A stretch of DNA of 64,000 nt from Notolepis coatsorum (taxonomy: Eukaryota > Chordata > Actinopteri > Aulopiformes > Paralepididae). The translations under genes were made by a program, and so were the position numbers. Shown in pieces: positions 20,992 to 31,084 of the stretch (within the stretch, counting starts at the first letter, position 1; every line of letters begins with the position of its first letter). Location of the stretch: positions 93,127,182 through 93,191,181 of the forward strand of contig OZ020589.1 of the NCBI GenBank assembly GCA_963971535.1, given 5' to 3'. Under the pieces are notes generated by a model that was given only the letters and a program-made list of their open reading frames with translations, did no database searches and was not told the DNA's origin.

Positions 20992-22286
20992 TAGGGCTGG
21001 GCGATATGGCCTAAATATGATATCACGATATTTTCTGACCTTTCGGCGATACACGATACGCATCACGATGTTTTTCTTTTTTTCCCCAAACAATTCATTA
21101 TGAGGCTTACCAAGACAGTATTTGAGTTTGCAAGCTAACATTAAAGACAAAATAAAATACCCATGCATTTAGCATTTTTATATTATATATTAGATTTAGA
21201 TTATTGGATTATTAGATTATATATTGCATATATTTAGCAATGAGATATTATATGATTTAGATATGAAATATGATGAATTGAAAATGGGGGACCCTGATGT
21301 AAACAAGACGAAAGTCTTTCGCTGGTCTGCATCCCCTTAACAATTGTATGTATTGAGCTGTACTGTACCCATTCTGCAATATGTTAATAAAGTTTTAAAT
21401 CAATCAATCAATCAATAGGATTTTAGCATTTTTATGAAACTACTGTATATTTGTATGTCTCTAAATGTTTTGATGAATTGAAAATGGAGGACCCTTATGT
21501 AAAAAAGCCGAAAGTCTTTTTCTGGTCTTCATCCTCCAGTCAGTCCACTGTTATTGTATTGAGCTGTACTGTATTGTACCCATTCTGCAATCGTTAATAA
21601 CGTTCATTCATTCAATCATTCAGCCGGCAACACAATAATTTTGATTGACAGTCGAGTCTGCCAATTACGTCACACCGCTTGTACCCGCCCTGCTGTTCTT
21701 AGCACCAATCGGCAAGCAGCGCTATTCTTTTTTTACTTCCTGAATGCCCTCCTTGATTTTAACGAGAGCTCAGCTCAACGACAACAACAACAGCTCACCG
21801 CAGCCGACGAGTGATTACTAGCGCACCGCAGCATGACAACGAGGCATAATGATTTTACTGCAACACATGTTATAATAAAAGCCTTTCAATACATCCGTCT
21901 GATTGAAAACTTTATTAACAGACCGCAGAATGGGCACGCACAACTCGGCACGGACTGAGATATGAACAGTAACGCTTGCTATCTATGTCGTCATCGGACG
22001 TTGCTATGTTTGGGTAAATACGCTGATGTGTAACTATATAACGTGTAACTATATAATGTTGATGCCACAAAACGAATGCCCTTGTTAATCATAACAAGTA
22101 CTAACTTTGATGCAGTAGTGTGTGTGTGGGAGCGGCGTTGTTCAAAAGTTTGAACGGGGTGGACCAGATTGACGCGACACAATCCTCTTGGGCAAAACAT
22201 CACGATATCCACGATACGTTAAAAAAGTGTATCGTTAATGAACTGTACCCGATATTTATATAAAATCGTCATATCGCCCAGCCCTA
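20992..22286. mobile_element. Non-autonomous hAT in the L2 YADD motif, 8-bp TSD
   Basis: The ends TAGGGCTGGGCGATATG and CATATCGCCCAGCCCTA (allowing one base) are inverted. The 8-bp duplication CGATGATA stands at 20984-20991 and 22287-22294. The target is the DNA that encodes the catalytic Tyr-Ala-Asp-Asp of the L2 reverse transcriptase. Inside are three 5'-truncated tails of the ATTC-type LINE (about 21272-21420, 21470-21620 and a remnant at 21903-21965). No transposase is present. Confidence 0.95.
21272..21620 (+). mobile_element. Two tandem-oriented ATTC-type LINE tails
   Basis: AATTGAAAATGGGGGACCCT to AATAAAGTTTTAAATCAATC (21272-21415) and a more diverged copy (about 21470-21620) ending in ATTCATTCAATC. 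Both are 5'-truncated tails in the same orientation, 60 bp apart, inside the hAT. Confidence 0.8.
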
Positions 22287-23628
22287 CGATGATACTCAAC
22301 TCTTCCTCTCCTTCCCTCCCTCAGATATCCACGTCTCTGAGCGGATCTCGGCCTGTCTGTCCGACATCTCCGCCTGGATGACGACCAACCACCTCAAACT
22401 GAACCTAAGCAAAACAGAATTGCTCCACCTGCCGGCCAAATCCTCCCCCCTGACCGACCTCTCCATCACAGTCGAGAATGCAGCTGTGACCGCGTCGCCG
22501 ACCGCCAAGAACCTTGGTGTTGTCCTCGACGACCAGTTGAACTTCTCTGCTCACATCGCGGCGACAACCAGAACCTGCAGATTCCTCCTGAGCAACGTCA
22601 GAAGGATACGCCCCTTCCTGACAAAAGAAGCCACTCAACTCCTCGTCCAATCAACAGTCATCTCCCGCCTCGACTACTGCAACGCACTGCTAGCTGGCCT
22701 CCCGGCCACTGCCACCAAGCCTCTTCAACTCATTCAAAATGCAGCGGCCCGCCTGATCTCAAACCTACCGAAGTCGGCCCATGTCACACCACTTCTTAGG
22801 GACCTGCACTGGCTCCCCATTGCTGCACGTATCCGCTTCAAGGCCCTCGACCTAGCATACCGTGCGGCAAAGGGAACCGCTCCCGCCTACCTCCGGTCAA
22901 TGGTCTCTAACTACACACCCTCAAGACCCCTACGCTCTGCATCTTCTGGCCGCCTCAGATCTACTCCTATCCAAGCTCCCGGAGGGTCATCAAAGAGAAG
23001 CCGCCTATTCTCAGTCCTTGCCCCACAATGGTGGAATGAACTACCCATCCCAGTTAGGACAGCCGAATCCCGTCCAATCTTTCGCCGTCGACTAAAGACT
23101 CACTTCTTCAACCATTATCTGAAATGATAAAAAAAATAAAATAAAAAATCTAACCCCGACTAACCTTAATGTCATGCACTTGTCCTAATAAACTAACCTA
23201 CACTGTAACACGCAACACTTTGATGAACATTGTTACTCAGCTGATAGAGTTATACACTTCTTGCTGTCTTGTCGCACAGAACTTGTAAGCCGCTTTGGAT
23301 AAAAGCGTCAGCTAAATGACTAAAGCCATACTTGGTTATTTACTGTACAACTGGGTTAGAACATTTGTAGGGGCCAGTTTCGAAATGCAGTCTCCTGTAG
23401 GTGTTCTTTGAGAGTGTTTTTGAAAGTGGGTAGTGATTCACATTCCTTTACAGCTTTGGGTAGGGCGTTCCACATTGATGTGGCATAATTACGAAACGTG
23501 TTTAGTCTAGAGATGTTCCGATACCATTTTTTCCTTTCCGATCCGATTCCGATACCTAAGCTTTGGGTATCGGCCGATACCGATACTTATCCGATACCAG
23601 TGCATACATTAAAAAAAAAAAAAAGTAT

Positions 23629-23669
<41 letters not shown>

Positions 23670-24468
23670 TACAGATAGTTTTATATATACTGTTTTTTTT
23701 TAGTAATAACTAGAAAGTAATGGTATTTATTCAACAGGTGATTGTATAGATTTGTATTAGTATCATTAATCAATGAGTATGGGGCTGCAGCACTGCAGAT
23801 ATACCCTACTCCAATGATCCACTCGCTTTGCACTCGCTACCCAGTGGCTCTGCAGATATACCCTACTCAGTCTACAAGGCTCCGTTGAAGTAGCAGAGGA
23901 ACTGTTGTGATTTTTGCACAATAAATATTCAACATTCTCTTTTGAGACTCCGCCTCAGACTCTTATCATTTGGCACTAAAAGCTAAACATTGTCGCCGAT
24001 ATGGCTGTCTGCAACATGTCATTAATTGTGTACACAACGTGCAATTGTGCAATGACGACGTTACCGTGAGCTAGGTTAGCTATGAGCTACCGGTATATGG
24101 AAAGACCATAGAAGACTGTAACGTTACTGGTGACATTGTGATTTAACTTGGAATACTCCTTTGCCAACTTGCTGTACTTTGCTTGCAGGTCTGCAGCCAT
24201 TATTGCTGGATTATGAATAGCCCCAACTTTAGCCAAGGTAACGTCAAAGCTAGCTTTCGGTTAGCTGTTCAATGCTAATAACACCAGCCACCAAGCGAAC
24301 TCATCAGAGCTCCCTGTCAACAGCGCTCTGTCGGGACGATGGCATTTTAAGAAAGTATCTGCTCTGCTGTTAAAATGACAAATGGCAATTGACACTTTAA
24401 TTCACGGTCGATTAAGCACACGTTTGTTTTATAATGCTCACTCAGCGAGTAGGGTATATCTACAGAGC

Positions 24469-26135
24469 CAGGGGAGGAAACTAACTTTTTGGCTTACCAG
24501 CCAACTGGCGGGTATCTGATTTTTTTTACCAGCCAAACAGATTTTTTACCAGACAAAAAAAATCGCTAATTGTGATAATTACTTCTTTGTACGTCTTTGT
24601 CTAAATTGATTTTCAATCATAGTAAATTAATCACACTGTCTCTACTCTTCAAAATATTACATCATTAAATCACATATTAACATGAAAGAGGGAACTATTC
24701 TGGACTGGGTTGGGCTGAACTGGGCAGTGAAAGATGCTGGGTTGGGCTGGTCTAGGTTATACTGAATGATGAATTGAAAATTAATTGAAAATGGGGGACC
24801 CTGATGTAAACAAGACAAGTCTTTCTCTGGTCTGCATCCCCTTAACAATTGCATGTATTGAGCCGTACTGTACTGTACCCATTCTGCAATCTGTTAAATA
24901 AAGTTTTCATTCATTCATTCATCACAGCTCAACTACTAGGAATGTGTGTCTGACTCTTAAGTGCAGGAAATATTCATCAGAAAGGGGGGACATGATGGAG
25001 GGAATGGAAAGAGCAGGTTTGACAGGAGCAGGGTTGAAGGGCATATTGGAGTGTGGAGGAAGTGGACAAGGCATTAAGCAAACAGGACTGAAATGGGGGA
25101 CCCTGATGTAAACAAGACTAAAGTCCTTCTCTGGTCTGCATCCCCTTAACAATTGTGTGTATTGAGCTGTACTGTATTGTACCCATTCTGCAATCTGTTA
25201 ATAAAGTTTTCAATCAATCAATACTGGGTTGGTCTGGTTTAGGTTGGACTGAGTTGGACAGTGAAAGAACCAAGCATTTCACTGTAATGTAATAGCTAAA
25301 TAAAACAACTTGACTTGACTTGTTACATTTGCACTCTGGTTGTATGCCAAATGTATTCTGGTTGTACTGTACTTGTGCTGTAAGATGACAATACATTGGA
25401 ACCGAATCGACAACGCTAGGGGTTCAGCAGGTGTATTCTGAATGCCAAATATGACAACATCACCGTTGTGAAGGGCATATGGGCGAGTGGGGGGAAACCC
25501 GGTAATAATAAAATGTCACTCGGCTGCATTTAAGCAAAGCCGCTCAGTATAGTCGTCCACTATGTTGAATGCGCGTTATGGTAGCTTGTTACATGCTAGG
25601 TAGCTAGCCGGCTAATGCTGGTTGACTTGTCATTGTTTATCATCCGACTCGAAGGAGACGCGTCGCGTGCTGTTGTTCGCCCCCATGTCAGACCGCACTG
25701 ATATCCGAAAGCGACGACTCTACATGCAATTATTTTCATCCACTGATGTGTTTTTGTAAGTTTGTCTACGTTGTCAAGCCGGCTGCCGGTGGCAGGAGTT
25801 TGTAGGTCTGCGCGCAGTGGTCTGTCCACTTCCCCTAGATGGGCGGCATCTTCTAGAAAACGAGTGTTCATTGGAGGAGCTTAGAGCGCATCTGTACAAC
25901 GATGATGTTCATTGGTTATGGTCTGATTATTATGTGGCGCAAATGGGAGGAATCAAGGGGGGAGTCAGAGTTCGGTTTGTGCCAGTGAGCGAATCATCAG
26001 ATTGCAGAATGATTTTTTTGTTTTGTTTTGTAATTACTAGTACTCGCCAGACTGGCGAGTGCTCTTCATGAATTACTCGCCAAACGTAAAAAATACTCGC
26101 AATTGGCGAGTAAAGTGGCCTAATTTCCTCCCCTG
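24469..26135. mobile_element. hAT nested in the hAT, 8-bp TSD TACAGAGC
   Basis: The ends CAGGGGAGGAAA and TTTCCTCCCCTG are perfect 12-bp inverted repeats. TACAGAGC flanks it at 24461-24468 and 26136-26143. It contains two plus-strand ATTC-type LINE tails (24768-24921, 25086-25226) and another LINE tail (25240-25410). The right subterminal region repeats ACTCGCCA/TGGCGAGT motifs. Confidence 0.95.
24768..25410 (+). mobile_element. Three LINE tails inside the nested hAT
   Basis: Two tails of the ATTC-type LINE end in TTCATTCATTCATTC (24921) and TCAATCAATC (25226). A third tail of another family has ACTTGACTTGACTTG at about 25308-25322 followed by GTATGCCAAATGTATTCTGG, related to 30590-30677. 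Confidence 0.75.
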
Positions 26136-26618
26136 TACAGAGCCCAACGTCCGCAGTGTTGTTGATAAATTACGTCATATGGTATCGGAGCGCAACATTA
26201 GAGGGTACTCGCCGATACCGATACCAGCATTTTAGGCAGTATCGGCGGCATTTCCGATACTGGTATCGGTATCGGAACAACTCTAGTTTAGTCCCTTGTT
26301 TGAGCCGAATCTGGGGTTAACATGATTTGTGGAGCTCCCTCTGGTGTTGTGATCGTGGTATTCACTGACCTTTGGGAAGTATTTTGACATGTACATGGGT
26401 ACCTTGGTCGTGTAGTGTATCTTGTAGTACACATGTCCGGCCCATGGGCACATTAACACTTTAGTTGCCAAAGGACGAGTTTAGGCGTCCTTCCCCGCCA
26501 TGCTCAAGTTGCCGAAGACGCCGTAACTCGTCTTTGATATCAATATTTCAAAAATATTTCCTTTCCGGGGGCCCTGAGACACAAGTGTGATCTCCTCTCA
26601 ATCCTCTAGCGGTTCAAG

Positions 26619-26633
26619 ACCGCCATCTGGTGG
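26619..26633 (-). promoter_or_regulatory. CTCF-core-like motif in left-end block 1
   Basis: Minus strand CCACCAGATGGCGGT fits the CTCF core pattern CCASYAGRKGGCRSY at all positions. It sits in the first of two tandem left-end blocks of the piggyBac-like element. Binding is not shown by sequence. Confidence 0.5.
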
Positions 26634-26847
26634 CCGTTCGGCAGATCTAAAAAACGGATGTTACCTTTAACACTTTGGGTGCCGGGACACGTCTTCTCAC
26701 GTCTTTGCTGGCCATGCTAAAGTTGCCGGGGGACGCTGTACAGCGTCCTTATATCAATATTTCAAAAATCTGCGATCGGATTCATAATGTCCCTCCGCTG
26801 GCCTGAGATCCACCAGCAGGACCCACTGAGCTCTCTGGCGGTTCAGG

Positions 26848-26862
26848 AGCGCCATCTGGTGG
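26848..26862 (-). promoter_or_regulatory. CTCF-core-like motif in left-end block 2
   Basis: Minus strand CCACCAGATGGCGCT fits the same pattern and has the same orientation as the motif at 26619-26633, 229 bp away. Confidence 0.5.
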
Positions 26863-28313
26863 CCGATCGGCGCAACCGCTTAACAGGAAGCGCAGTAGAG
26901 GTTTTGCTAGACGTCCGTATTGCTTCCGGCCACTCGGTACATGTCCCGTGACTCTAGCTCGTCACACTACATAGCGATCGATTGCCAATAACTCGATAAA
27001 CAACATGATTTGGACGTATATACCATTATACAAGCTGGAGATGGACCGGGTAATAATATATCCCATAATGATAAAATTTCTACTCGACGATGATCGCCCA
27101 ACGGCGCGCGGAGACTGGGGTGAGTTTCAGCGTGTAACGTTACCGTCTTCGATAATAACTGATATTATCAACATTTGACCCACATTAGATGATTGGTATA
27201 ACGCTGCCCACGGAATTATAAACGCCCCCTCGCCCATCCGGTCAACATCAGATGACGTGTAGTAACTTCTAGAAGTACGTCTAGTTGGAATTTTTTATAT
27301 CGCGCTGATTGCCATCAAACTGTATTTCATCATCAATATAATGCATTTGGGGCTATATATCACGTTCTGGAGAAAGCTGCAGAAAGAGATGAAAACATAC
27401 TTATACATTAGACCATACTTTACTATGAATATGTGAATGAAAAAGTTTAACGTTGCTACACAATGAACAATACATATAGGACTTTGAATGGGCCCTAATA
27501 ATGGCAATGTAGCAACAGAATTTAAAAAGTTATAGCCCTGCAAAGAAGGGGACTTTCTCCATAGACAAATAGCGCTGGCAATCTATGGTATATCATTAAT
27601 TTAACCTTAGGCAACCAAAGTGTTAACCCGGCAGGACTCACTCCATATGTGGTCCGGGCACTCGCTAATGCAAATAACTCGAAAAAACAACATGATTTGG
27701 ACGTATATATTATTATACAACCTGGAAATGGACCAGATATTTCTACATCCCATAATAGGAAAATGTCTGTTCCACGCTCATCGCCCAACGGCGCGAGGAA
27801 GATACGGTAAGATTCAGCGTTATTTTTCAATGTGTACGATACTAACTGCTATGATGAACATTTGACCCACATTAGATGAATGGTATAACGCTGCCCACGG
27901 AATTATAAACGCCCCCTCGGCCATCCGGTCAACATCAGATGACGTGTAGTAACTTCCAGAAGTACGTGCCGTTGAAATTTATTATCTGGCACAGATCGCT
28001 ATCAAACTGTATTTCATCATCAATATAATGCATTTGGAGCTATAAATCACGTTCTGGAGAAAGCTGCAGAAAGAGATGAAAACATACTTATACATTAGAC
28101 CATATTTTAGTATGAATATGTGAATGAAAAAGTTTAACGTTGCTTCACCCTGAACAATACATATAGGACTTTGAATGGGCCCTAATAATGGCAATCTAGC
28201 AATAGGATTTAAAAAGTTATAGCCCTGCAAAGAAGGGGATACTTCTCCATAGACAAATAGAGCTGGCAACCCATGGTATATAATGAATTTAACCTCCGGC
28301 ACCCAAAGTGTTA

Positions 28314-28716
28314 ACGTGTGTTGTCGGGCCTTACAAATAAATTTGATTTGAAACGTCTATTGGATCATGTCTCTCCAGCACCCCCACAGCCGTAGCCGTA
28401 GCTACAACCTCTTCATCCACATTCATTAATTTTCTCCCCCCCCGCTCTCTCAGTCTCTCCTCCATGAGCTCAACCTAACGCGGAAGTACAGTGGTCGACT
28501 CTACTCTACTCTAGACCGTTTGTGAAGTAGGCTATCCCCCGGAGTGCTTTGCTGTTAACAAATACTAACGTTTCGTGCGTATTGTTTTAACAATAGCCTA
28601 GTTCCTGTAGGTACCACCGTATTAAGCCATTGGCGTACAGCAAAGATGCTAACATAACATTATCTGCAATACGTTAAATGGTATAAAAGTCCAACGGACC
28701 TTTTGGTTTTACAAAC
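28314..28716. other. Intron 1, proximal part
   Basis: A short LINE-tail-like stretch (TTACAAATAAATTTGATTTG at 28330) is followed by sequence without a recognised repeat up to the splice donor at 28716. Confidence 0.35.
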
Positions 28717-28876
28717 CTGTTCTAATGTCAGGCTCCATGGCATCCAGTTGTTTACGCTGGCGGTCGATCTCTCCTTCATATTCTGCTATAGTTCTAGCAA
28801 AGACTCCAAATATCTCTTCGGCGGCTGCTGTTAGTCGCTCGTTGACTAACGATCTCAGTATTTGTATTCTATACAT
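28717..28876 (-). CDS. C2H2 zinc-finger gene, exon 1
   Basis: The ATG at 28876-28874 opens a 53-codon exon reading MYRIQILRSL, VNERLTAAAEEIFGVFARTI, then EYEGEIDRQRKQLDAMEPDI. This helical leader (LVN-RLTAAAEEIF-F--TI-EYE) is the standard first coding exon of a large fish C2H2 family, which then splices to an exon beginning with LLVCKEEV-type sequence. The exon ends ACAG with a donor GTTTGT at 28716-28711. One base is left over, and exon 2 at 16207 starts with two bases before its first full codon, so the frames join. The summed length of 1,689 nt gives 562 residues. The intron would be about 12.5 kb. That this exon belongs to 16207-14679 is inferred from strand, order, phase and family. Confidence 0.82.
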
Positions 28877-29066
28877 TTTTAAATAATCAAAAACAGGGAA
28901 GTAAGCCTATTAGCTAGCTAGCTCCGAGGCTATTCCAACAAAACTCGACGTGCCTGTGTGTTCAGCTAGCATCAGCAACAATTATACTTCCGGTTGGTTT
29001 TTTTCAAAATAAAAGAACGGTTCCACACAAGTCTGACGCGCACATAAACTATTCTCGAAGACACTC

Positions 29067-29094
29067 TGACGTCACGAGACCGCCGCCATCTTGG
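29067..29094 (-). promoter_or_regulatory. CRE (TGACGTCA) and YY1-type site upstream of exon 1
   Basis: A perfect palindromic CRE, TGACGTCA, is at 29067-29074. CCAAGATGGCGGC at 29094-29082 on the minus strand is a YY1-type site. They lie about 190-220 bp upstream of the ATG at 28876, where a core promoter of this gene is expected. No TATA box is evident. Confidence 0.6.
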
Positions 29095-29362
29095 TATAGG
29101 GGGACCATACGGATTTCTAGTATCAAATGCCATGTGTTGAGGTCCGTTTTTATTACATGTTTTATCACATTCTTGTTCATTTCATAACATTTTTATACGA
29201 TTTGTTTTGAAAATATTGAGGCCAACATGGCATTTCACTATTTCGAAAGCCTTTCTGGTGATTCTAAGGCGAGATATGATTCAAAGAAGCTCCCCCTGAT
29301 TGACTTGACATAATGTCCATACAAAACACATACAGACATGGCCAACTCTCGAATACCCAAAT

Positions 29363-29805
29363 TGAAGCTGCTATGTTACGTTTTGTACTAATAACAAAAC
29401 AAACACAGAAATCCAAATCGCAAGTTTTATACCATCACGGAGTTAAAAGTGGCTGGCGGCTAACGTTCGGCTAACTAGCTCTGGTGTTGTGGTCGTGGTA
29501 GCTACATGCTAAGCTAACGTTAATCACATCATATCGAACCGATAGGAGTTTATCTTATCTAATCTTACGTGGTGGTACCACGTGTGACACTACCCGGTCA
29601 AACATCCACGTAAGATTAGATAAGATAAGCTCCTATCGGTTCGATATGATGTGATTAACGTTAGCTTAGCATGTAGCTACCACAACAGCAGAGCGAGTTA
29701 GCCGAACGTTAGCCACCAGCCACTTTTTCCTCCGTAATGGTATAAAACTTGCGATTTGGATTTCTGTTTTTGTCATTAGTACAACGCGTAACACAGCAGC
29801 TCTTT
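29363..29805. repeat. 430-bp palindrome (fold-back element) upstream of the gene
   Basis: The left arm (29363-29573) and right arm (29609-29805) are reverse complements. The inner 58 bp around GATAGGAGTTTATCTTATC are nearly exact; the outer parts (GCTAACGTTCGGCTAAC, ATCCAAATCGCAAGTTTTAT) have scattered differences. The centre holds GGTGGTACCACG, a small palindrome of its own. There is no coding sequence. Confidence 0.92.
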
Positions 29806-30400
29806 GGCATTGTGAAGGACTGAAGAAATTTCCGCTTGATAGTCTTTAATTTGACGCTTTAACGATCCGTTTCTGCACTAAATGAACCGTACACAATGTA
29901 CGAGGCGGGGCAGTTACCCCCCACGCTGCAGTTGCCTAGCAACAACAGGCAGGAAGTTGACTTACGTGTTTGGTTAGGGTAACAGGGTTAGTCAACTACA
30001 TGTAGTTACATGATTAGTTTAACTACATTGTACAGTAGATTAGTGGTAGTTTAACTATATGTAAATCTCAGTAGCTTATTCAGTAGTTAAAAAACACTAT
30101 AGTCTTGGCATGAAATTAGGCTGGTGACAATGCCCTCAACATTTTGAGATAGCCCCACTGGAGGTAGAATAAAACACAAGGTTTTTCCTCATCTCTAATG
30201 TCTCCAATATATTAAATAGATTCCTGTATACAAATATTTTTACTGCAAAAATGGTTAAATTGATAGATATTGTTATTGTTATACATCCTATAACAAAAAA
30301 AACTAAAATAAAGCCTGGCCATGGGGGTTGATTGAGACATATAAAATCAGGTAGATTAATAATACAAGTTCTGAGATCTTTCAAATTTGACATGCTACTC
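29806..30400. other. Intergenic, no gene recognised
   Basis: TAGTTTAACTAC-type short repeats occur at 29990-30090. Open frames here have no recognised family. Confidence 0.3.
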
Positions 30401-30402
30401 AC

Positions 30403-30680
30403 ACTCTTATCCCTTACCTATTCTTACCAGTTACGCTGCTGGCCAGTATGACTTACTACCATAATGTCTTTATACATGTCTCACTGTACTACAACTCTGT
30501 ACATACATCTGATTAGCACATACTCAGTAGTTGTAATTTGTATATTTTATACCCAGTTTAATCACCTGTACATTGTATATTACCATTGTACTTTACTGTT
30601 ACATTTGTACTCTGGTTGGATGCCAAACCTATTTTTGTTGTGCTGTATAATGACAATACATTTGAATCTAATCTATAGTA
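30403..30680 (+). mobile_element. LINE 3' UTR/tail fragment
   Basis: TTACATTTGTACTCTGGTTG, then GTATAATGACAATACATTTG and AATCTAATCT. The same tail is seen at 25322-25405. This is a non-coding end of a non-LTR element; the clade is not clear. Confidence 0.55.
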
Positions 30681-30692
30681 GTCAGGCTATTC

Positions 30693-31012
30693 CTCCACGG
30701 TGGGGTAGTGGTTAACACTATCGCCTCACAGCAAGAAGTACTTGGGTTCGATTCCCGCTTTGGGATCAGGTTGCCGGGGTGCGTGCGTCTATTCTTTTAC
30801 TAACGGACGTACGTCAGTGGCCAATCAGATCGCAGAACGCGAACGCGGAACTGGAAATCCGTTGGTAAAAGAATAGACGCCGACGGGATCGGTCAGCGAC
30901 CCAAAAAAAATAAAATGCATGTGTGTGTTCCTATGTGTCGCCCATCGCATGTGTGTGTCGCTGCATGACTATGTGGCAATGTGTGCAATGAATAAAGATT
31001 TCTTCTTAATTC
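30693..31012 (+). mobile_element. tRNA-headed SINE (family S1), with MITE insert
   Basis: The head CCACGGTGGGGTAGTGGTTA, the B-box-like GGGTTCGATTCCC and the tail (TGCATGTGTGTGTTCCTATG, GTCGCCCATCGCATGTGTG) match the minus-strand copy at 3585-4406. A 96-bp palindromic MITE interrupts it at 30785-30880. It ends in TTCTTCTTAATTCTTC just before LINE sequence. Confidence 0.8.
30785..30880. mobile_element. 96-bp palindromic MITE
   Basis: GCGTCTATTCTTTTACTAAC at the left is the inverse of GTTGGTAAAAGAATAGACGC at the right (one mismatch). The centre (GTCAGTGGCCAATCAGAT) is shared with the fold-back element at 6403-6799, so this looks like an internal-deletion derivative of that family. Confidence 0.8.
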
Positions 31013-31084
31013 TTCTTCTTAAAGTCCAGGGTCGCTCGTGAGCTGGATGCAATCCTACCTGGAGGGGAGAAAACAGATGGTAGA

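Larger units (their letters stand above)
19965..23330 (+). mobile_element. L2-clade LINE, 5'-truncated, split by a hAT
   Basis: This is a non-LTR retrotransposon of the L2 clade. The pre-RT region (DFAIFFEEKVENIRSSFSQP, LSSFSPITEAETL) is at about 20095-20450. The RT core (QSGFRTGHSTETALIAV, LLDLSAAFDTVNHQILL, TGVPQGSVLGPLLFSLY, then CYADD) runs to 20991. After the hAT the frame resumes at 22295 (QLFLSFPP, LNLSKTELLHLP, LDYCNALLAGLP, HWLPIAARIRFKALDL) and ends with TGA at 23125-23127. The 3' UTR ends in the L2-type CTTTGGATAAAAGCGTCAGC tail near 23320. The endonuclease is absent. The 5' part shows a frame break near 20420-20530 (GGGGG and CATAAAAAA runs). The 3' frame (22295-23127) is open. 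Confidence 0.9.
23508..26285. mobile_element. hAT element, 2.8 kb, 8-bp TSD GTTTAGTC
   Basis: The ends TAGAGATGTTCCGATACC and GGTATCGGAACAACTCTA are inverted repeats with GATACC-rich subterminal sequence. GTTTAGTC flanks it (23500-23507, 26286-26293). The left part holds a (TA)n run (23635-23660). No transposase is readable. A second hAT (24469-26135) occupies most of its interior. Confidence 0.93.
23335..26455 (-). mobile_element. ATTC-type LINE 3' ORF fragment, split by a hAT
   Basis: Minus-strand reading at 26455-26286 gives YYKIHYTTKVPMYMSKYFPK and TRGSSTNHVNPRFGSNKGLN. At 23507-23335 it continues TFRNYATSMWNALPKAVKEC. These match the C-terminal region of the LINE at 39943-41098 closely. 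The 3.1-kb span is due to the hAT at 23508-26285. The 5' edge meets the piggyBac-like repeat at 26453. Confidence 0.88.
26453..28313. mobile_element. piggyBac-like TTAA element, tandem or nested double copy
   Basis: Four ends share TTAACACTTTGG-type sequence: left ends at 26453 (TTAACACTTTAGTTGCC) and about 26669 (TTAACACTTTGGGTGCC), right ends at about 27623 (GGCAACCAAAGTGTTAA) and 28313 (GGCACCCAAAGTGTTAA). Two left-end blocks of about 200 bp lie in tandem, followed by body 1 (about 26990-27610), a right end, body 2 (about 27660-28300, about 85-90% similar by eye) and a right end. TTAA at every border is the piggyBac signature. No transposase is readable; the open frames in each body (IWTYI..YKLEMD) are not recognised. 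Confidence 0.75.
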
